Assembly (NCBI GenBank): GCA_022794265.1
Contig: JAAWEK010000007.1
Location: forward strand, 62,001-126,000
Length of the DNA: 64,000 nucleotides
Source: Lachnospiraceae bacterium
Lineage (GTDB): Bacteria; Bacillota; Clostridia; Lachnospirales; Lachnospiraceae
Reading direction: 5' to 3'
In this document: positions 48,353 to 56,875 of the stretch, in pieces
Position numbering within the stretch: position 1 is the stretch's first letter
How the letters are laid out: each line of letters begins with the position of its first letter
Notes under the pieces: model-generated
What the model saw: only the letters and a program-made list of their open reading frames with translations
Databases searched by the model: none
What the model was told of the DNA's origin: nothing
Made by a program: the position numbers and the translations under genes

Positions 48353-49831
48353 ATGAAGATGGGCTTAAAGAAACAGAAAAAAAGAAACGAACATACAGAT
48401 ACGGGACTTAATTCCGCACAGGAATCTTTGGAGTTAAATGGTACAGAGCAGGCGGAAACAGAATTGTCGCCGGAAGAACAGATTAAGCAGTTAGAGCAGA
48501 TTGCTTATTATGATACCATTACCAAGCTGCCAAATATGGCGAAATTTTCTGAGGACTGCCGGAGTATGATTCGGGAATTTCCGGAAGCATATTTTGGTGT
48601 GATTGTATTTGAAATTGAAAATCTGGATAAAATACGTATATTATACGGACTTCAGGAATGTGACAGGGTGCGGTGTTATGTGGCGGATTCCATGCAGGAG
48701 CTTTTAAAAATGGGATATATCTATGGACGTATTCATGAGGACCTGTTCGCAGTATTTGCCAATTTCGATGAAGAAGACGAATTAACTAATCTGGTAGATT
48801 TGCTGACCAACGGAATTCGGGAATACTCCAACAATGCCAAACTGTTTTTTTCATTCGGTATCTACAAGATAGAAGATAATTCCAAGGAAATATGGGAAAT
48901 GGCCAACCTGGCAGAACTGGCAAAGAGAACTGTAAAATCGGATTCTGCCGTTAATTATGCATTTTATACGCCGGAACTGAATGCCAGACTGTTGGAAGAC
49001 AAGCAGATGGGCGCGGAGATGGATTACGCTCTGGAACATCACCAGTTTGTAATGTTTCTGCAGCCCATGGTAAATCTTAGAACCCATGAAATCATCGGGG
49101 CAGAAGCTCTGGTTCGGTGGGATCATCCGGAAAAAGGTATTTTGTCGCCTTTTAAATTTATTCCGTTGTTTGAAGCCAATAATTTCATGATCAAACTGGA
49201 TCATTATATCTGGCGGGAAGCCTTTAAGACCATCCGTCACTGGATTGACAATAAAATTGAACCGATTCCCATATCCATTAATATTTCACCGATTCACTTT
49301 GAGCATCCGAGATTTGTGGAAACCCTGTGTAATTATGCAGAACAGTTCCGGATTCCAAAGAATATGATTCAGTTGGAGATAGCGGAACGTTCCTTTTCAG
49401 ATTCCAAGGAAAATATGAAAGATGTTCTTATGGAATTAAACGAAGAGGGATTCCGGTTGTGTATCGACAATTATGGAAGTTATCAGGCTCCTCTGAACGC
49501 CATAAAAGATTATCCTGTATCTGTTATCAAAATGGACCGCTTGTTCCTGAACAAGAATCTGGATAACGAAGAAGGTCTGACACTGGTACGATATATTCAT
49601 GCCATGGCCAAGGAATTGAACCGGGATGTAATTGCCGAAGGTGTGGAAACCATTGAACAGGCCAGTAATCTCAGCGAACTTGGATGCGACTATGCCCAGG
49701 GTTTCTTTTTTGCAAAACCAATGGCATTGAGGGAATTTGACGCCTTTCATAAAAAAATACTAAAAGAAAAATATATACCGGCTGTGACGTATCCGACGTT
49801 TGAAGAGATAGAGAATGATTTGCTGCCGTAA
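48353..49831 (+). CDS. degenerate GGDEF plus EAL domain protein
   Basis: A 492-residue cytoplasmic protein. Residues about 55-205 are GGDEF-like, but the active site reads GRIHEDLFAVF, so cyclase activity is unlikely. The EAL domain starts near 220 with GAEALVRWDHP (Glu251), NISPIHF, KMDRLF, AEGVE and YAQGFFFAKP. The usual DD pair in loop 6 reads Asp372-Asn373 (IDNYGS), and the loop lacks the GTG motif, so hydrolysis may be weakened or the protein may be a c-di-GMP sensor. It closes the locus opened by an HD-GYP protein. ATG 48353 fits AAAGGATGG. Confidence 0.85.
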   Translation: MKMGLKKQKKRNEHTDTGLNSAQESLELNGTEQAETELSPEEQIKQLEQIAYYDTITKLPNMAKFSEDCRSMIREFPEAYFGVIVFEIENLDKIRILYGLQECDRVRCYVADSMQELLKMGYIYGRIHEDLFAVFANFDEEDELTNLVDLLTNGIREYSNNAKLFFSFGIYKIEDNSKEIWEMANLAELAKRTVKSDSAVNYAFYTPELNARLLEDKQMGAEMDYALEHHQFVMFLQPMVNLRTHEIIGAEALVRWDHPEKGILSPFKFIPLFEANNFMIKLDHYIWREAFKTIRHWIDNKIEPIPISINISPIHFEHPRFVETLCNYAEQFRIPKNMIQLEIAERSFSDSKENMKDVLMELNEEGFRLCIDNYGSYQAPLNAIKDYPVSVIKMDRLFLNKNLDNEEGLTLVRYIHAMAKELNRDVIAEGVETIEQASNLSELGCDYAQGFFFAKPMALREFDAFHKKILKEKYIPAVTYPTFEEIENDLLP

Positions 49832-49848
49832 AGCAGTTTATGGGAGTT

Positions 49849-50136
49849 GGCTGGCCGGACGCAGATGCGGAAGCCTTCGGGTATAGCTTGGTGACTCTCC
49901 AAAAGCCGGAAAGTTCTAAGTGTTCTGTGACAGGTGTTTTAAGACGGACGCTACCGTCAACAATTCGGCGTCCATGCCTCATTGTTGACTTTGCAAAAGT
50001 TACTCGTATGAACGAGTTACTTTTAACCTCGTGTCAGGCAATAGCTGTTTATTATAGCAGAACACTAAGAACTTCCATCTGCCTGTAGTGGAACATTCCG
50101 ACCGCCTGCACCGCGCATACCTGCGTCCGCTTAGCC
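49849..50136 (+). ncRNA. large structured RNA of unknown family, with pseudoknot
   Basis: The 433-bp gap between the EAL gene and glyA folds extensively by hand. Outer stem: GGCT (49849-49852) with AGCC (50133-50136) and GGACGCAG (49857-49864) with CTGCGTCC (50121-50128). A 15-nt stem at 49913-49927 pairs with 50058-50072 with a single mismatch. TGACA (49928-49932) pairs with TGTCA (50032-50036). Hairpin GGACGC/GCGTCC (49946-49973) has a loop containing GTCAACAAT (49956-49964) that pairs perfectly with ATTGTTGAC (49981-49989), a 9-bp pseudoknot. A CUUCGG tetraloop near 49874 favours the plus strand. It lacks the RNase P, tmRNA and SRP core motifs. Confidence 0.7.
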
Positions 50137-50207
50137 AAATTACAACCCAACTATAACAGTTCAGTCTAAACAGTTTATAAAAAACAGTTCCCTTTAGGAT
50201 TTTATTA

Positions 50208-50216
50208 TGGTATACT
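50208..50216 (+). promoter_or_regulatory. extended -10 promoter of glyA
   Basis: TGGTATACT at 50208-50216 is an extended -10 element; the -35 position (TTCCCT) is weak. It lies 49 bp before the glyA start and downstream of the structured RNA. Confidence 0.55.
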
Positions 50217-50264
50217 TATTTAGGAAAATTATAAAAATACATATATTGGAACGGAGGTACCATC

Positions 50265-51506
50265 ATGTTTTCATTTGATGAAGTAAAATCCTTTGATGCT
50301 GAAGTAGCAGCAGCAATGGAACAGGAATTGGAAAGACAGAGAACCCATATTGAACTTATTGCTTCCGAGAATCTGGTCAGCAAGGCGGTTATGGCGGCTA
50401 TGGGTAGTCATCTGACCAATAAATATGCGGAAGGATACTCAGGAAAACGTTATTACGGCGGTTGCGAATATGTAGATATTGTTGAAACGCTGGCAATTGA
50501 AAGAGCCAAGAAGCTGTTTGGCTGCGGATATGCAAATGTACAGCCTCATTCCGGCGCTCAGGCAAATCTGGCGGCATTCTTTGCAATGGTAAAGCCAGGA
50601 GATACGGTGATGGGTATGAATCTTGCCCATGGCGGACATCTGACCCATGGAAGTCCTGTTAATATTTCCGGTTCTTATTTTAATATAGTACCTTATGGCG
50701 TAAACGACGATGGATTTATAGATTATGACGAATTGAGAAAAATTGCACTGGAGTCCAGGCCGAAACTGATTGTGGCAGGCGCCAGCGCATATGCAAGAGA
50801 AATTGACTTTAAAAAGTTCAGGGAAGTTGCAGATGAGGTGGGTGCATATCTGATGGTGGATATGGCGCATATCGCAGGTCTGGTTGCAGCGGGACTTCAT
50901 ATGAATCCGGTTCCGTATGCGGATGTGGTTACCACCACCACACATAAGACACTGAGAGGTCCGCGTGGAGGTATGATTCTCTGCAGCGAAGAGAACGCCA
51001 AGAAGTTTAATTTCAATAAGGCAGTATTTCCGGGTATTCAGGGCGGACCGCTGATGCATGTAATCGCAGCGAAGGCCGTTTGCTTTAAAGAAGCACTGGA
51101 TGACAGCTTTAAAGTATATATGCAGGGTGTGAAGGATAATGCCCAGGCGCTTTCCAAAGGATTGACGGACAGAGGATTTAAAATTGTATCCGGCGGTACC
51201 GACAATCATTTAATGCTTGTGGATTTAACACCGATGAATGTAACAGGCAAAGAATGCGAAAAATTACTGGATGCGGCAAATATTACATGTAATAAAAATA
51301 CTATTCCGAATGATCCGGCATCTCCGTTTGTAACAAGCGGTATCCGTCTCGGAACACCGGCCGTTACTTCCAGAGGAATGAATACGGCAGATATGGAAAT
51401 CATTGCGGAAGCGATTTCACTGCTTGTAAAAGATGTGGAAGCAAATAAAGGAGAAGCAATGAAACTGGTTAAGGAATTAACCGATAAGTATCCATTATAC
51501 GAATAA
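50265..51506 (+). CDS. glyA: serine hydroxymethyltransferase
   Basis: A 413-residue PLP enzyme that interconverts serine and glycine with tetrahydrofolate. [15 protein letters not shown] near residue 50, [15 protein letters not shown], and [15 protein letters not shown] with the PLP-binding Lys near residue 228 are diagnostic. GGAGG precedes ATG 50265. It has its own promoter. Confidence 0.95.
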   Translation: MFSFDEVKSFDAEVAAAMEQELERQRTHIELIASENLVSKAVMAAMGSHLTNKYAEGYSGKRYYGGCEYVDIVETLAIERAKKLFGCGYANVQPHSGAQANLAAFFAMVKPGDTVMGMNLAHGGHLTHGSPVNISGSYFNIVPYGVNDDGFIDYDELRKIALESRPKLIVAGASAYAREIDFKKFREVADEVGAYLMVDMAHIAGLVAAGLHMNPVPYADVVTTTTHKTLRGPRGGMILCSEENAKKFNFNKAVFPGIQGGPLMHVIAAKAVCFKEALDDSFKVYMQGVKDNAQALSKGLTDRGFKIVSGGTDNHLMLVDLTPMNVTGKECEKLLDAANITCNKNTIPNDPASPFVTSGIRLGTPAVTSRGMNTADMEIIAEAISLLVKDVEANKGEAMKLVKELTDKYPLYE

Positions 51507-51513
51507 TAAAATG

Positions 51514-51573
51514 ATGAATCACCAGGCCTTTTGAACACAAGGATTCTTGTGCTTAAAAGGCTTGATAATTCAT
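51514..51573. repeat. long imperfect hairpin between glyA and aroC
   Basis: Nested complements ATGAAT/ATTCAT, GCCTTTT/AAAAGGC (51526-51532 with 51555-51561) and CACAAG/CTTGTG (51536-51541 with 51546-51551). No T run follows on the plus strand and the aroC ribosome site begins right after it, so it could end glyA transcripts poorly, stabilise them, or affect aroC translation. Confidence 0.6.
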
Positions 51574-51592
51574 AGGAGAGTTGGTGCAGATT

Positions 51593-52699
51593 ATGTCAGG
51601 TTCGGTTTTTGGAACCATATTTAGAATCTCTACATGGGGAGAATCCCACGGAACAGGAGTGGGAGTTGTGGTTGACGGGTGTCCGGCAGGGCTGGAACTC
51701 AGTGAACAGGATATCCAGGTATATTTAAACCGCAGAAAACCAGGGCAGTCCAGGTTTTCCACACCCCGCAGCGAAGAGGATGCCGTGGAGATATTGTCCG
51801 GGGTGTTTGAAGGCAGAACCACCGGAACGCCTATATCCATGGTTGTATATAATAAAACCCAGCGTTCCGGGGATTATTCGGAGATTGCTTCCTATTACAG
51901 ACCGGGACATGCCGATTATACCTTTGATAAGAAATACGGATTCCGGGATTACCGGGGAGGCGGCAGGTCTTCCGGACGGGAAACCATTGCACGTGTAGCG
52001 GCAGGGGCCGTTGCAGCTAAACTTTTAAAGGAACTGGGGGTTACGGTTCAGGCATATACCTATGCCATTGGCAATGTGGAAATTGATTATGGACATTTTG
52101 ATGGAAATGAAATCTATAATAATATGCTATATATGCCGGATGCCGTAGCGGCAGAACGGGCCTCGGTGCTGTTGGATGAAAAACGAGGAGAAGGCGACAG
52201 TGTGGGAGGTGTGGTAGAATGTGTGATTTCCGGTCTGAAAGCGGGAATCGGAGAACCTGTTTTTGAAAAGCTGGATGCGAATCTGGCAAAAGCCGTGGTT
52301 TCTATCGGGGCGGTAAAAGCCGTGGAAATCGGGGATGGATGTCAGGCAGCAAAGATGCTGGGTTCCTGGAACAACGATTTTTTCCGGATTGGAGAAGACG
52401 GCCAGCCTGTGAAAGCCACCAATCACGCAGGCGGTATTCTGGGCGGTATCAGCGACGGTTCCGATGTGCTGCTGAAAGCATACTTTAAACCCACGCCTTC
52501 AATCTTTAAGAAGCAGCAGACCGTGAACAGAGCTGGAGAGAATATAGAGATTCAGATAAAAGGCAGACATGATCCCATCATTGTGCCAAGGGCTGTGGTG
52601 GTGGTGGAATCTATGGCAGCTCTGACGGTACTGGATCTGATGCTGATGAGCATGACCTCAGATCTGAATCATATCAGAACATTTTTTGACAGACTATAG
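51593..52699 (+). CDS. aroC: chorismate synthase
   Basis: A 368-residue FMN-dependent enzyme of the last shikimate step. MSGSVFGTIFRISTWGESHG is the classical start and fixes ATG 51593; PGHADYTFDKKYGFRDYRGG and GRSSGRETIARVAAGAVA are family signatures, and KPTPSIFKKQQTV lies near the end. The usual length is 360-390. Confidence 0.95.
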   Translation: MSGSVFGTIFRISTWGESHGTGVGVVVDGCPAGLELSEQDIQVYLNRRKPGQSRFSTPRSEEDAVEILSGVFEGRTTGTPISMVVYNKTQRSGDYSEIASYYRPGHADYTFDKKYGFRDYRGGGRSSGRETIARVAAGAVAAKLLKELGVTVQAYTYAIGNVEIDYGHFDGNEIYNNMLYMPDAVAAERASVLLDEKRGEGDSVGGVVECVISGLKAGIGEPVFEKLDANLAKAVVSIGAVKAVEIGDGCQAAKMLGSWNNDFFRIGEDGQPVKATNHAGGILGGISDGSDVLLKAYFKPTPSIFKKQQTVNRAGENIEIQIKGRHDPIIVPRAVVVVESMAALTVLDLMLMSMTSDLNHIRTFFDRL

Positions 52700-52703
52700 T
52701 TTC

Positions 52704-53141
52704 TTAGTTTAGAATTTTTTCATATAACAGTCCCACTGCGAACCAGGCCGGTGCATAGTCAAGGCGTATCAGACCTTTGATGTTGTACCGGCTTTTACTG
52801 TAATCCCAGGGACACATTTCTTTCTTTTTCAGTGCATTGCCGGTGATAAATTCAATGGTAAAGATTAGAACAGTATAGATACTGCCGCGGAATAATACAT
52901 TTCTTTTTGATAAAAGACGGCTAATTGGTTTGATAAAGGCAGCCATACCATAAATTGGAAACATTAGAATAGATGTATTAGAGGTCATTTTTTTGTCAAA
53001 ATGGAGAAAATTCAGCATTCCGGTCCATATTACTTCCAGACACCATCCAGTGATACCGCATTTTAGAAAATCTGTTTCTGTAGTAACAATCTGATTTAAT
53101 ACCTTGTGTTCTTCCTGTAATTCATGCATATTGGTTACCAT
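52704..53141 (-). CDS. CmpB-type putative ABC transporter membrane protein
   Basis: A 145-residue integral membrane protein resembling the family annotated as putative ABC-transporter type IV (CmpB). Typical parts are FLKCGITGWCLEVIWTGM and the end WDYSKSRYNIKGLIRLDYAP. The function is unproven. Convergent with aroC with only four bases between stops. Start may be ATG 53141 or 53129; AAAGGA is too close to the first. Confidence 0.7.
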   Translation of the reverse strand: MVTNMHELQEEHKVLNQIVTTETDFLKCGITGWCLEVIWTGMLNFLHFDKKMTSNTSILMFPIYGMAAFIKPISRLLSKRNVLFRGSIYTVLIFTIEFITGNALKKKEMCPWDYSKSRYNIKGLIRLDYAPAWFAVGLLYEKILN

Positions 53142-53225
53142 ATCCTTTACTTTTTATATCAGGTGATGGATATAGTTTGTTCGGAAACAGAGCCGTTTAT
53201 ACGCAATAAAATAGAGAGAGGGATA

Positions 53226-53966
53226 TTAAATGAATATTTTTACAAGAATATTATATCTGCCTTTTTTCGTATTATTTATCACAGAATCAAAAATAAATTT
53301 TCCCATTCCCCGTACCGTAATGGTATCTTCCGGTTTTACCATATAACTGCTATTTTCACAGAGCCGGCCGTTAACAAATACTTTCCGCTCTCTTATAATC
53401 TGCTGGCTTTGACTGCGGGAATGGGCATACACTTCACCGATTATTGCATCCAGACGGAGAGAGGCGGTATTCAGTTTTTTCTCTTTGATATTATAAAGTA
53501 CGGTTTCGGGTATCTGCTCTGTTTTCTGGCATTTTATAACTGTGTGTCTGACCTTGTCCAGATTGTGGATGATAAAGTCTGTCATGGAATCCAGACAGAA
53601 GACGTAGGCCTCGTTTTCATAAACCAGAATATCTCCCAGTGTTTCCCGTTTAATGCCCAGATTAATCAGGGCGCCGAGAAAATCCCGGTGTGTTAGGGTG
53701 TCCGAAAATTTTTTTAATACCGGACTGATGTGGATACAATTGATCGGAAAGGGAAAGTTCCGGTTGCCGAAGCGGATAATCTTACGCTCACAGTACATGG
53801 CGCCGCCAAAGGTATCCGTATCTATATAGCTGAAAGAGTTTTCATGTTTATAAAATACATCCAGTTCGTTCAGATTTAAGAAATTAGTAAAAAGGCATAT
53901 ATCTCTTGCATATGCCTTTTCTGCCAATTCCTGAAAGCGTCTGGCTAATTGTTCCGTTTCATTCAT
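53226..53966 (-). CDS. ylmH: YlmH-like S4 domain RNA-binding protein
   Basis: A 246-residue protein. The C-terminal S4 domain (RLDAIIGEVYAHSRSQSQQI then KVFVNGRLCENSSYMVKPED) binds structured RNA. The N-terminal half (LNELDVFYKHENSF, FGGAMYCERKIIRFG) matches YlmH. YlmH homologues act on stalled ribosomes by binding peptidyl-tRNA complexes. In many Firmicutes it lies near divIVA; here it is isolated. ATG 53966 fits the GGAG upstream on the minus strand. Confidence 0.85.
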   Translation of the reverse strand: MNETEQLARRFQELAEKAYARDICLFTNFLNLNELDVFYKHENSFSYIDTDTFGGAMYCERKIIRFGNRNFPFPINCIHISPVLKKFSDTLTHRDFLGALINLGIKRETLGDILVYENEAYVFCLDSMTDFIIHNLDKVRHTVIKCQKTEQIPETVLYNIKEKKLNTASLRLDAIIGEVYAHSRSQSQQIIRERKVFVNGRLCENSSYMVKPEDTITVRGMGKFIFDSVINNTKKGRYNILVKIFI

Positions 53967-54014
53967 AATTGATTGCTCCAGTCTGTACACTGGTTTCCGG
54001 CAGGATATATTCTG

Positions 54015-55388
54015 TCAGGCTTCCGCCAGTTTGTCAACCACACATTTGCCGCGCCATCCACCGTGAAGCCAGCGGATATGGACGATAATGGCACGGACGA
54101 TTTCATCCAGAGCCATGGCAATCCAGATTCCGGTTAAGCCAAGATTGAACAGGATTCCCAGAATATATCCTAGCAGTACGGAGATTCCCCACATGGAAGC
54201 CATTCCAAGATAAGTTGGAAATTTAACGTCTCCAGCAGCTCTCATACTGTTAATGACCACCAGGTTTGTAGTACGTCCCATCTCCAGAAAAATGCAGATA
54301 AACATAATTTTTCGTCCCAGGCGTATGACTGCCTGTTGGCTGGTAAAGATACCAAGGGTCAGCGGACTGATTAAAAAACTGATACATGCAATGACAACCG
54401 ATATTAACAGTGCACCTTTTAATGTTTTTAAAACTTTAGAATAAGCATATTCTTCTTCGTTTGCCCCTACGGCATGCCCAACAATGATGGCAGTTGCCAT
54501 GGCGGCGGAAATGGAATACAGATATGCAAAATTACTTAATATATTACAATAGATTTTTGTGTTTGTAAATACGGTGGAATTGAAAGAATTAACGAATACC
54601 ATTATAATAAGCTGCGCAATATTATAAGATATATTTTCTCCGGCTGTAGGGAGCCCCAGTTTTAACAGTTTTTTCAGTATTTCCTTTGGAAACGGTACCA
54701 GATATTTTGGTGAAACCGTTCCATCAATTTTCACGATAAAGAATATGATTGCTGCGATTACGGCAAAGACCCGGCTTAAAGTAGTGGAAACGGCAACGCC
54801 TTTGACACCGAAATCCAGAAATTTTAACGGACCATACAGAAAACAGTAATTACCGGCAATATTTACAAGATTCATGATGATAGCAATTATCATACCAATC
54901 TGGGTTTTGCCATTGCTTCTGAAAATCTGGGAAAATGTATCAAATATAGCCTGTAAGAACATGAATCCGCCAACAATCATCATATAGTCCCGGGCATAAG
55001 GAGCCATCGCATCCGGGACTCTCATAAGTTTTACAATGCCGTTGCATCCAAGCAGAATAATCAGGCTGATTACACCGCTTAACACCAGATTAAATGTAAT
55101 GGAAACCGTATATATTTCACTGAGTTTTTCTTTTACCTTCGCACCGATATACTGGGCTACGATAACGCCGGTGGCGCTGGCAATTATGGAAAAGGCGAGA
55201 GTCAGGAACCCCATAATCTGATTGGCGTTGCCAATGCCGCCGACGGCCTCATCGGAAAATTTACTGAGCATTATGGTATCAATGTATCCCAGACACATTG
55301 ACAGCAGGGACTGGACAAAAATCGGCCATCCCAGTTTAAATAAGGACATATTTTTTATTTCTGTATTTTGAGATATTGCTGCAGACAT
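54015..55388 (-). CDS. MATE family multidrug exporter
   Basis: A 457-residue MATE transporter with 12 predicted helices. The start has FKLGWPIFVQSLLSMCLGYIDTIMLS, and the second half repeats the plan. Exports cationic compounds with Na+ or H+. It is divergent from the AraC regulator at 55697, which may control it. It ends 49 bp before ylmH on the same strand. Confidence 0.88.
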   Translation of the reverse strand: MSAAISQNTEIKNMSLFKLGWPIFVQSLLSMCLGYIDTIMLSKFSDEAVGGIGNANQIMGFLTLAFSIIASATGVIVAQYIGAKVKEKLSEIYTVSITFNLVLSGVISLIILLGCNGIVKLMRVPDAMAPYARDYMMIVGGFMFLQAIFDTFSQIFRSNGKTQIGMIIAIIMNLVNIAGNYCFLYGPLKFLDFGVKGVAVSTTLSRVFAVIAAIIFFIVKIDGTVSPKYLVPFPKEILKKLLKLGLPTAGENISYNIAQLIIMVFVNSFNSTVFTNTKIYCNILSNFAYLYSISAAMATAIIVGHAVGANEEEYAYSKVLKTLKGALLISVVIACISFLISPLTLGIFTSQQAVIRLGRKIMFICIFLEMGRTTNLVVINSMRAAGDVKFPTYLGMASMWGISVLLGYILGILFNLGLTGIWIAMALDEIVRAIIVHIRWLHGGWRGKCVVDKLAEA

Positions 55389-55581
55389 TATTATCCTTCC
55401 TCCTCAATATATATTCGATATTTTATATGGACTTTTTATACTGATAACATTATAATTAGTATAATATGAAATTTCTACCACTAAATTCATGGAAATATTG
55501 TACAATCTTGCTGTTTTTATATAATTTAAAAATTCAGGCGGCCTGCAGTTTGTTCAGAGGACTGGAAAAGCCGCCATTCAA

Positions 55582-55610
55582 AGGTCAGAAGCTTTTCAAT
55601 TGTCTGACCT
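55582..55610. repeat. inverted repeat in the MATE/AraC divergent region
   Basis: AGGTCAGA (55582-55589) and TCTGACCT (55603-55610) are perfect complements around 13 nt. The 308-bp gap holds no gene I can support. The repeat could be an operator for the adjacent AraC protein or a transcript hairpin. Confidence 0.5.
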
Positions 55611-55696
55611 GATTTTGAAAAGAAAGGAAAATGCAGGATAAGAGAGAGCAGACATGTAATCGGAACATGGATGCCCGGACTGTATGAGGCGTTTAA

Positions 55697-56572
55697 ATGA
55701 GAAAACAGAATATACAGCAATATGAAAAAAAGCAGCATGGTACGGAATTGCTGCCTTATGATATATATGGAACAAAGATTCCGGAATATTATACTGTTTA
55801 TCCGGTTCACTGGCATGAGGAAATGGAAATTGTGGCTGCCGTCAGCGGAACCTGTCTGTACAATGTAGATTTTAAACAGTATGAGGTGAAAGAAGGGGAT
55901 ATCCTGATTATTCCTCCGGCTTCCCTGCATTCCTTTGAACAGCAGGGCGAAGCCTCATTTATTGGCTTTGTGATTTTGTTTCATGCAGCCATGATAAGCA
56001 ATAATACTCTGGATATCTGTTCTGTCAGGTATATCAATCCGATTTTTAACAATGAAATGTATCTTCCCTGTCATATTCCTTTTGACAGTGAACACAATCA
56101 GCCGCTTCATGGAATCATCAGAGAAATCCTGAAAGGTCATTTCGAAAAAGCCGGGGGGTATGAACTGCAGATGAAGATTTCACTGATGAAATTCATTCAT
56201 TATTTTATCGGAAACAATTTGTGGGTGAAAGGAGAACAGAAGGTTTCCACAGATAAAAGCATGTTGCAGATGAAAAAGATCATACATTATATTGAAGAGC
56301 ACTACAATGAGAAAATCACACTGGAAATATTAGCGGACTATGCCGGGCTGAGCCAGTATCATCTGGCACATACATTTAAGAAATGCACAGGGCAGAGTCC
56401 AATTGAATTTATTAACCATTACAGGTTATCTGTGGCGGCTGCGCGACTAATCGAGACGGAAGAGCAGATTATAGATATTGCCATAGATACTGGGTTTAAT
56501 AATATATCGTATTTTAACCGGATATTTAAAAAGAGATTTGGGGTAACACCGAAGGAATACAGGAATAAGTAA
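55697..56572 (+). CDS. AraC-family regulator with cupin sensor
   Basis: A 291-residue regulator. The cupin domain (about residues 15-130) shows VHWHEEMEIVAAVSGTC and GDILIIPPASLHSFE. The C-terminal pair of helix-turn-helix motifs includes LEILADYAGLSQYHLAHTFK and DIAIDTGFNNISYFNRIFKK. Cupin/AraC proteins usually sense sugars. Candidate targets are the divergent MATE gene and the araD-like gene downstream. Confidence 0.87.
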   Translation: MRKQNIQQYEKKQHGTELLPYDIYGTKIPEYYTVYPVHWHEEMEIVAAVSGTCLYNVDFKQYEVKEGDILIIPPASLHSFEQQGEASFIGFVILFHAAMISNNTLDICSVRYINPIFNNEMYLPCHIPFDSEHNQPLHGIIREILKGHFEKAGGYELQMKISLMKFIHYFIGNNLWVKGEQKVSTDKSMLQMKKIIHYIEEHYNEKITLEILADYAGLSQYHLAHTFKKCTGQSPIEFINHYRLSVAAARLIETEEQIIDIAIDTGFNNISYFNRIFKKRFGVTPKEYRNK

Positions 56573-56577
56573 ATATT

Positions 56578-56755
56578 CAGGCAGAGTGGTTGCGGGAGAG
56601 TTGTGATTTGGCAAACGGACGCAGCTTTGCCCGGTGAAATCGGTCAAAGCTGCTGTGCGTTGAAAGAATTTATAATAGACAATCGCAACAATCCACATCT
56701 GTGTCCGGTTGGCAAAATTCCAAAAAAAGAAAATTATTTGCATTCACTCTGCCTG
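56578..56755 (+). ncRNA. candidate rod-like structured RNA (6S-like plan)
   Basis: CAGGCAGAGTG (56578-56588) pairs perfectly with CACTCTGCCTG (56745-56755), closing 178 nt. Inside, GTTGTGAT (56601-56608) pairs with ATCGCAAC (56682-56689, one GU) and GCAGCTTTG (56621-56629) with CAAAGCTGC (56645-56653). The result is a rod with wide internal bubbles, roughly the plan and size of 6S RNA. No promoter or terminator was found for it, and the strand is uncertain; it may be an araC-transcript 3' structure. Confidence 0.4.
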
Positions 56756-56793
56756 GATTATTACAAACATTGTAATAATGGATAGTATTGCGC

Positions 56794-56822
56794 TTGTGAT
56801 TCATAGTAATTTGTATTATACT
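56794..56822 (+). promoter_or_regulatory. promoter of the araD-like gene
   Basis: TTGTGA at 56794-56799, a 17-bp spacer and TATACT at 56817-56822, 53 bp before the start codon. Confidence 0.65.
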
Positions 56823-56875
56823 GGACAGAGAATCTTAGAAAGGATAACAGGCAGCTCAGCCTGCGGTTTAATATA

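Noticed and set aside
49849-50136. RNase P RNA, tmRNA, SRP RNA or 6S RNA
   Set aside because: The core motifs of the first three are absent and the element is much longer than 6S RNA; a MITE was also considered but the ends are imperfect and no target duplication is seen.
50439-51209. 256-codon minus-strand frame inside glyA
   Set aside because: Shadow of a highly conserved enzyme gene; Cys/His-rich low-complexity translation without motifs.
53124-53696. 190-codon plus-strand frame
   Set aside because: It lies antisense to ylmH, which has strong family motifs; the plus frame shows no recognisable domain.
56600-56660. c-di-GMP class I riboswitch
   Set aside because: Short pieces such as GGCAAAC and GACGCAG are present but in the wrong arrangement, and the conserved second half is missing.
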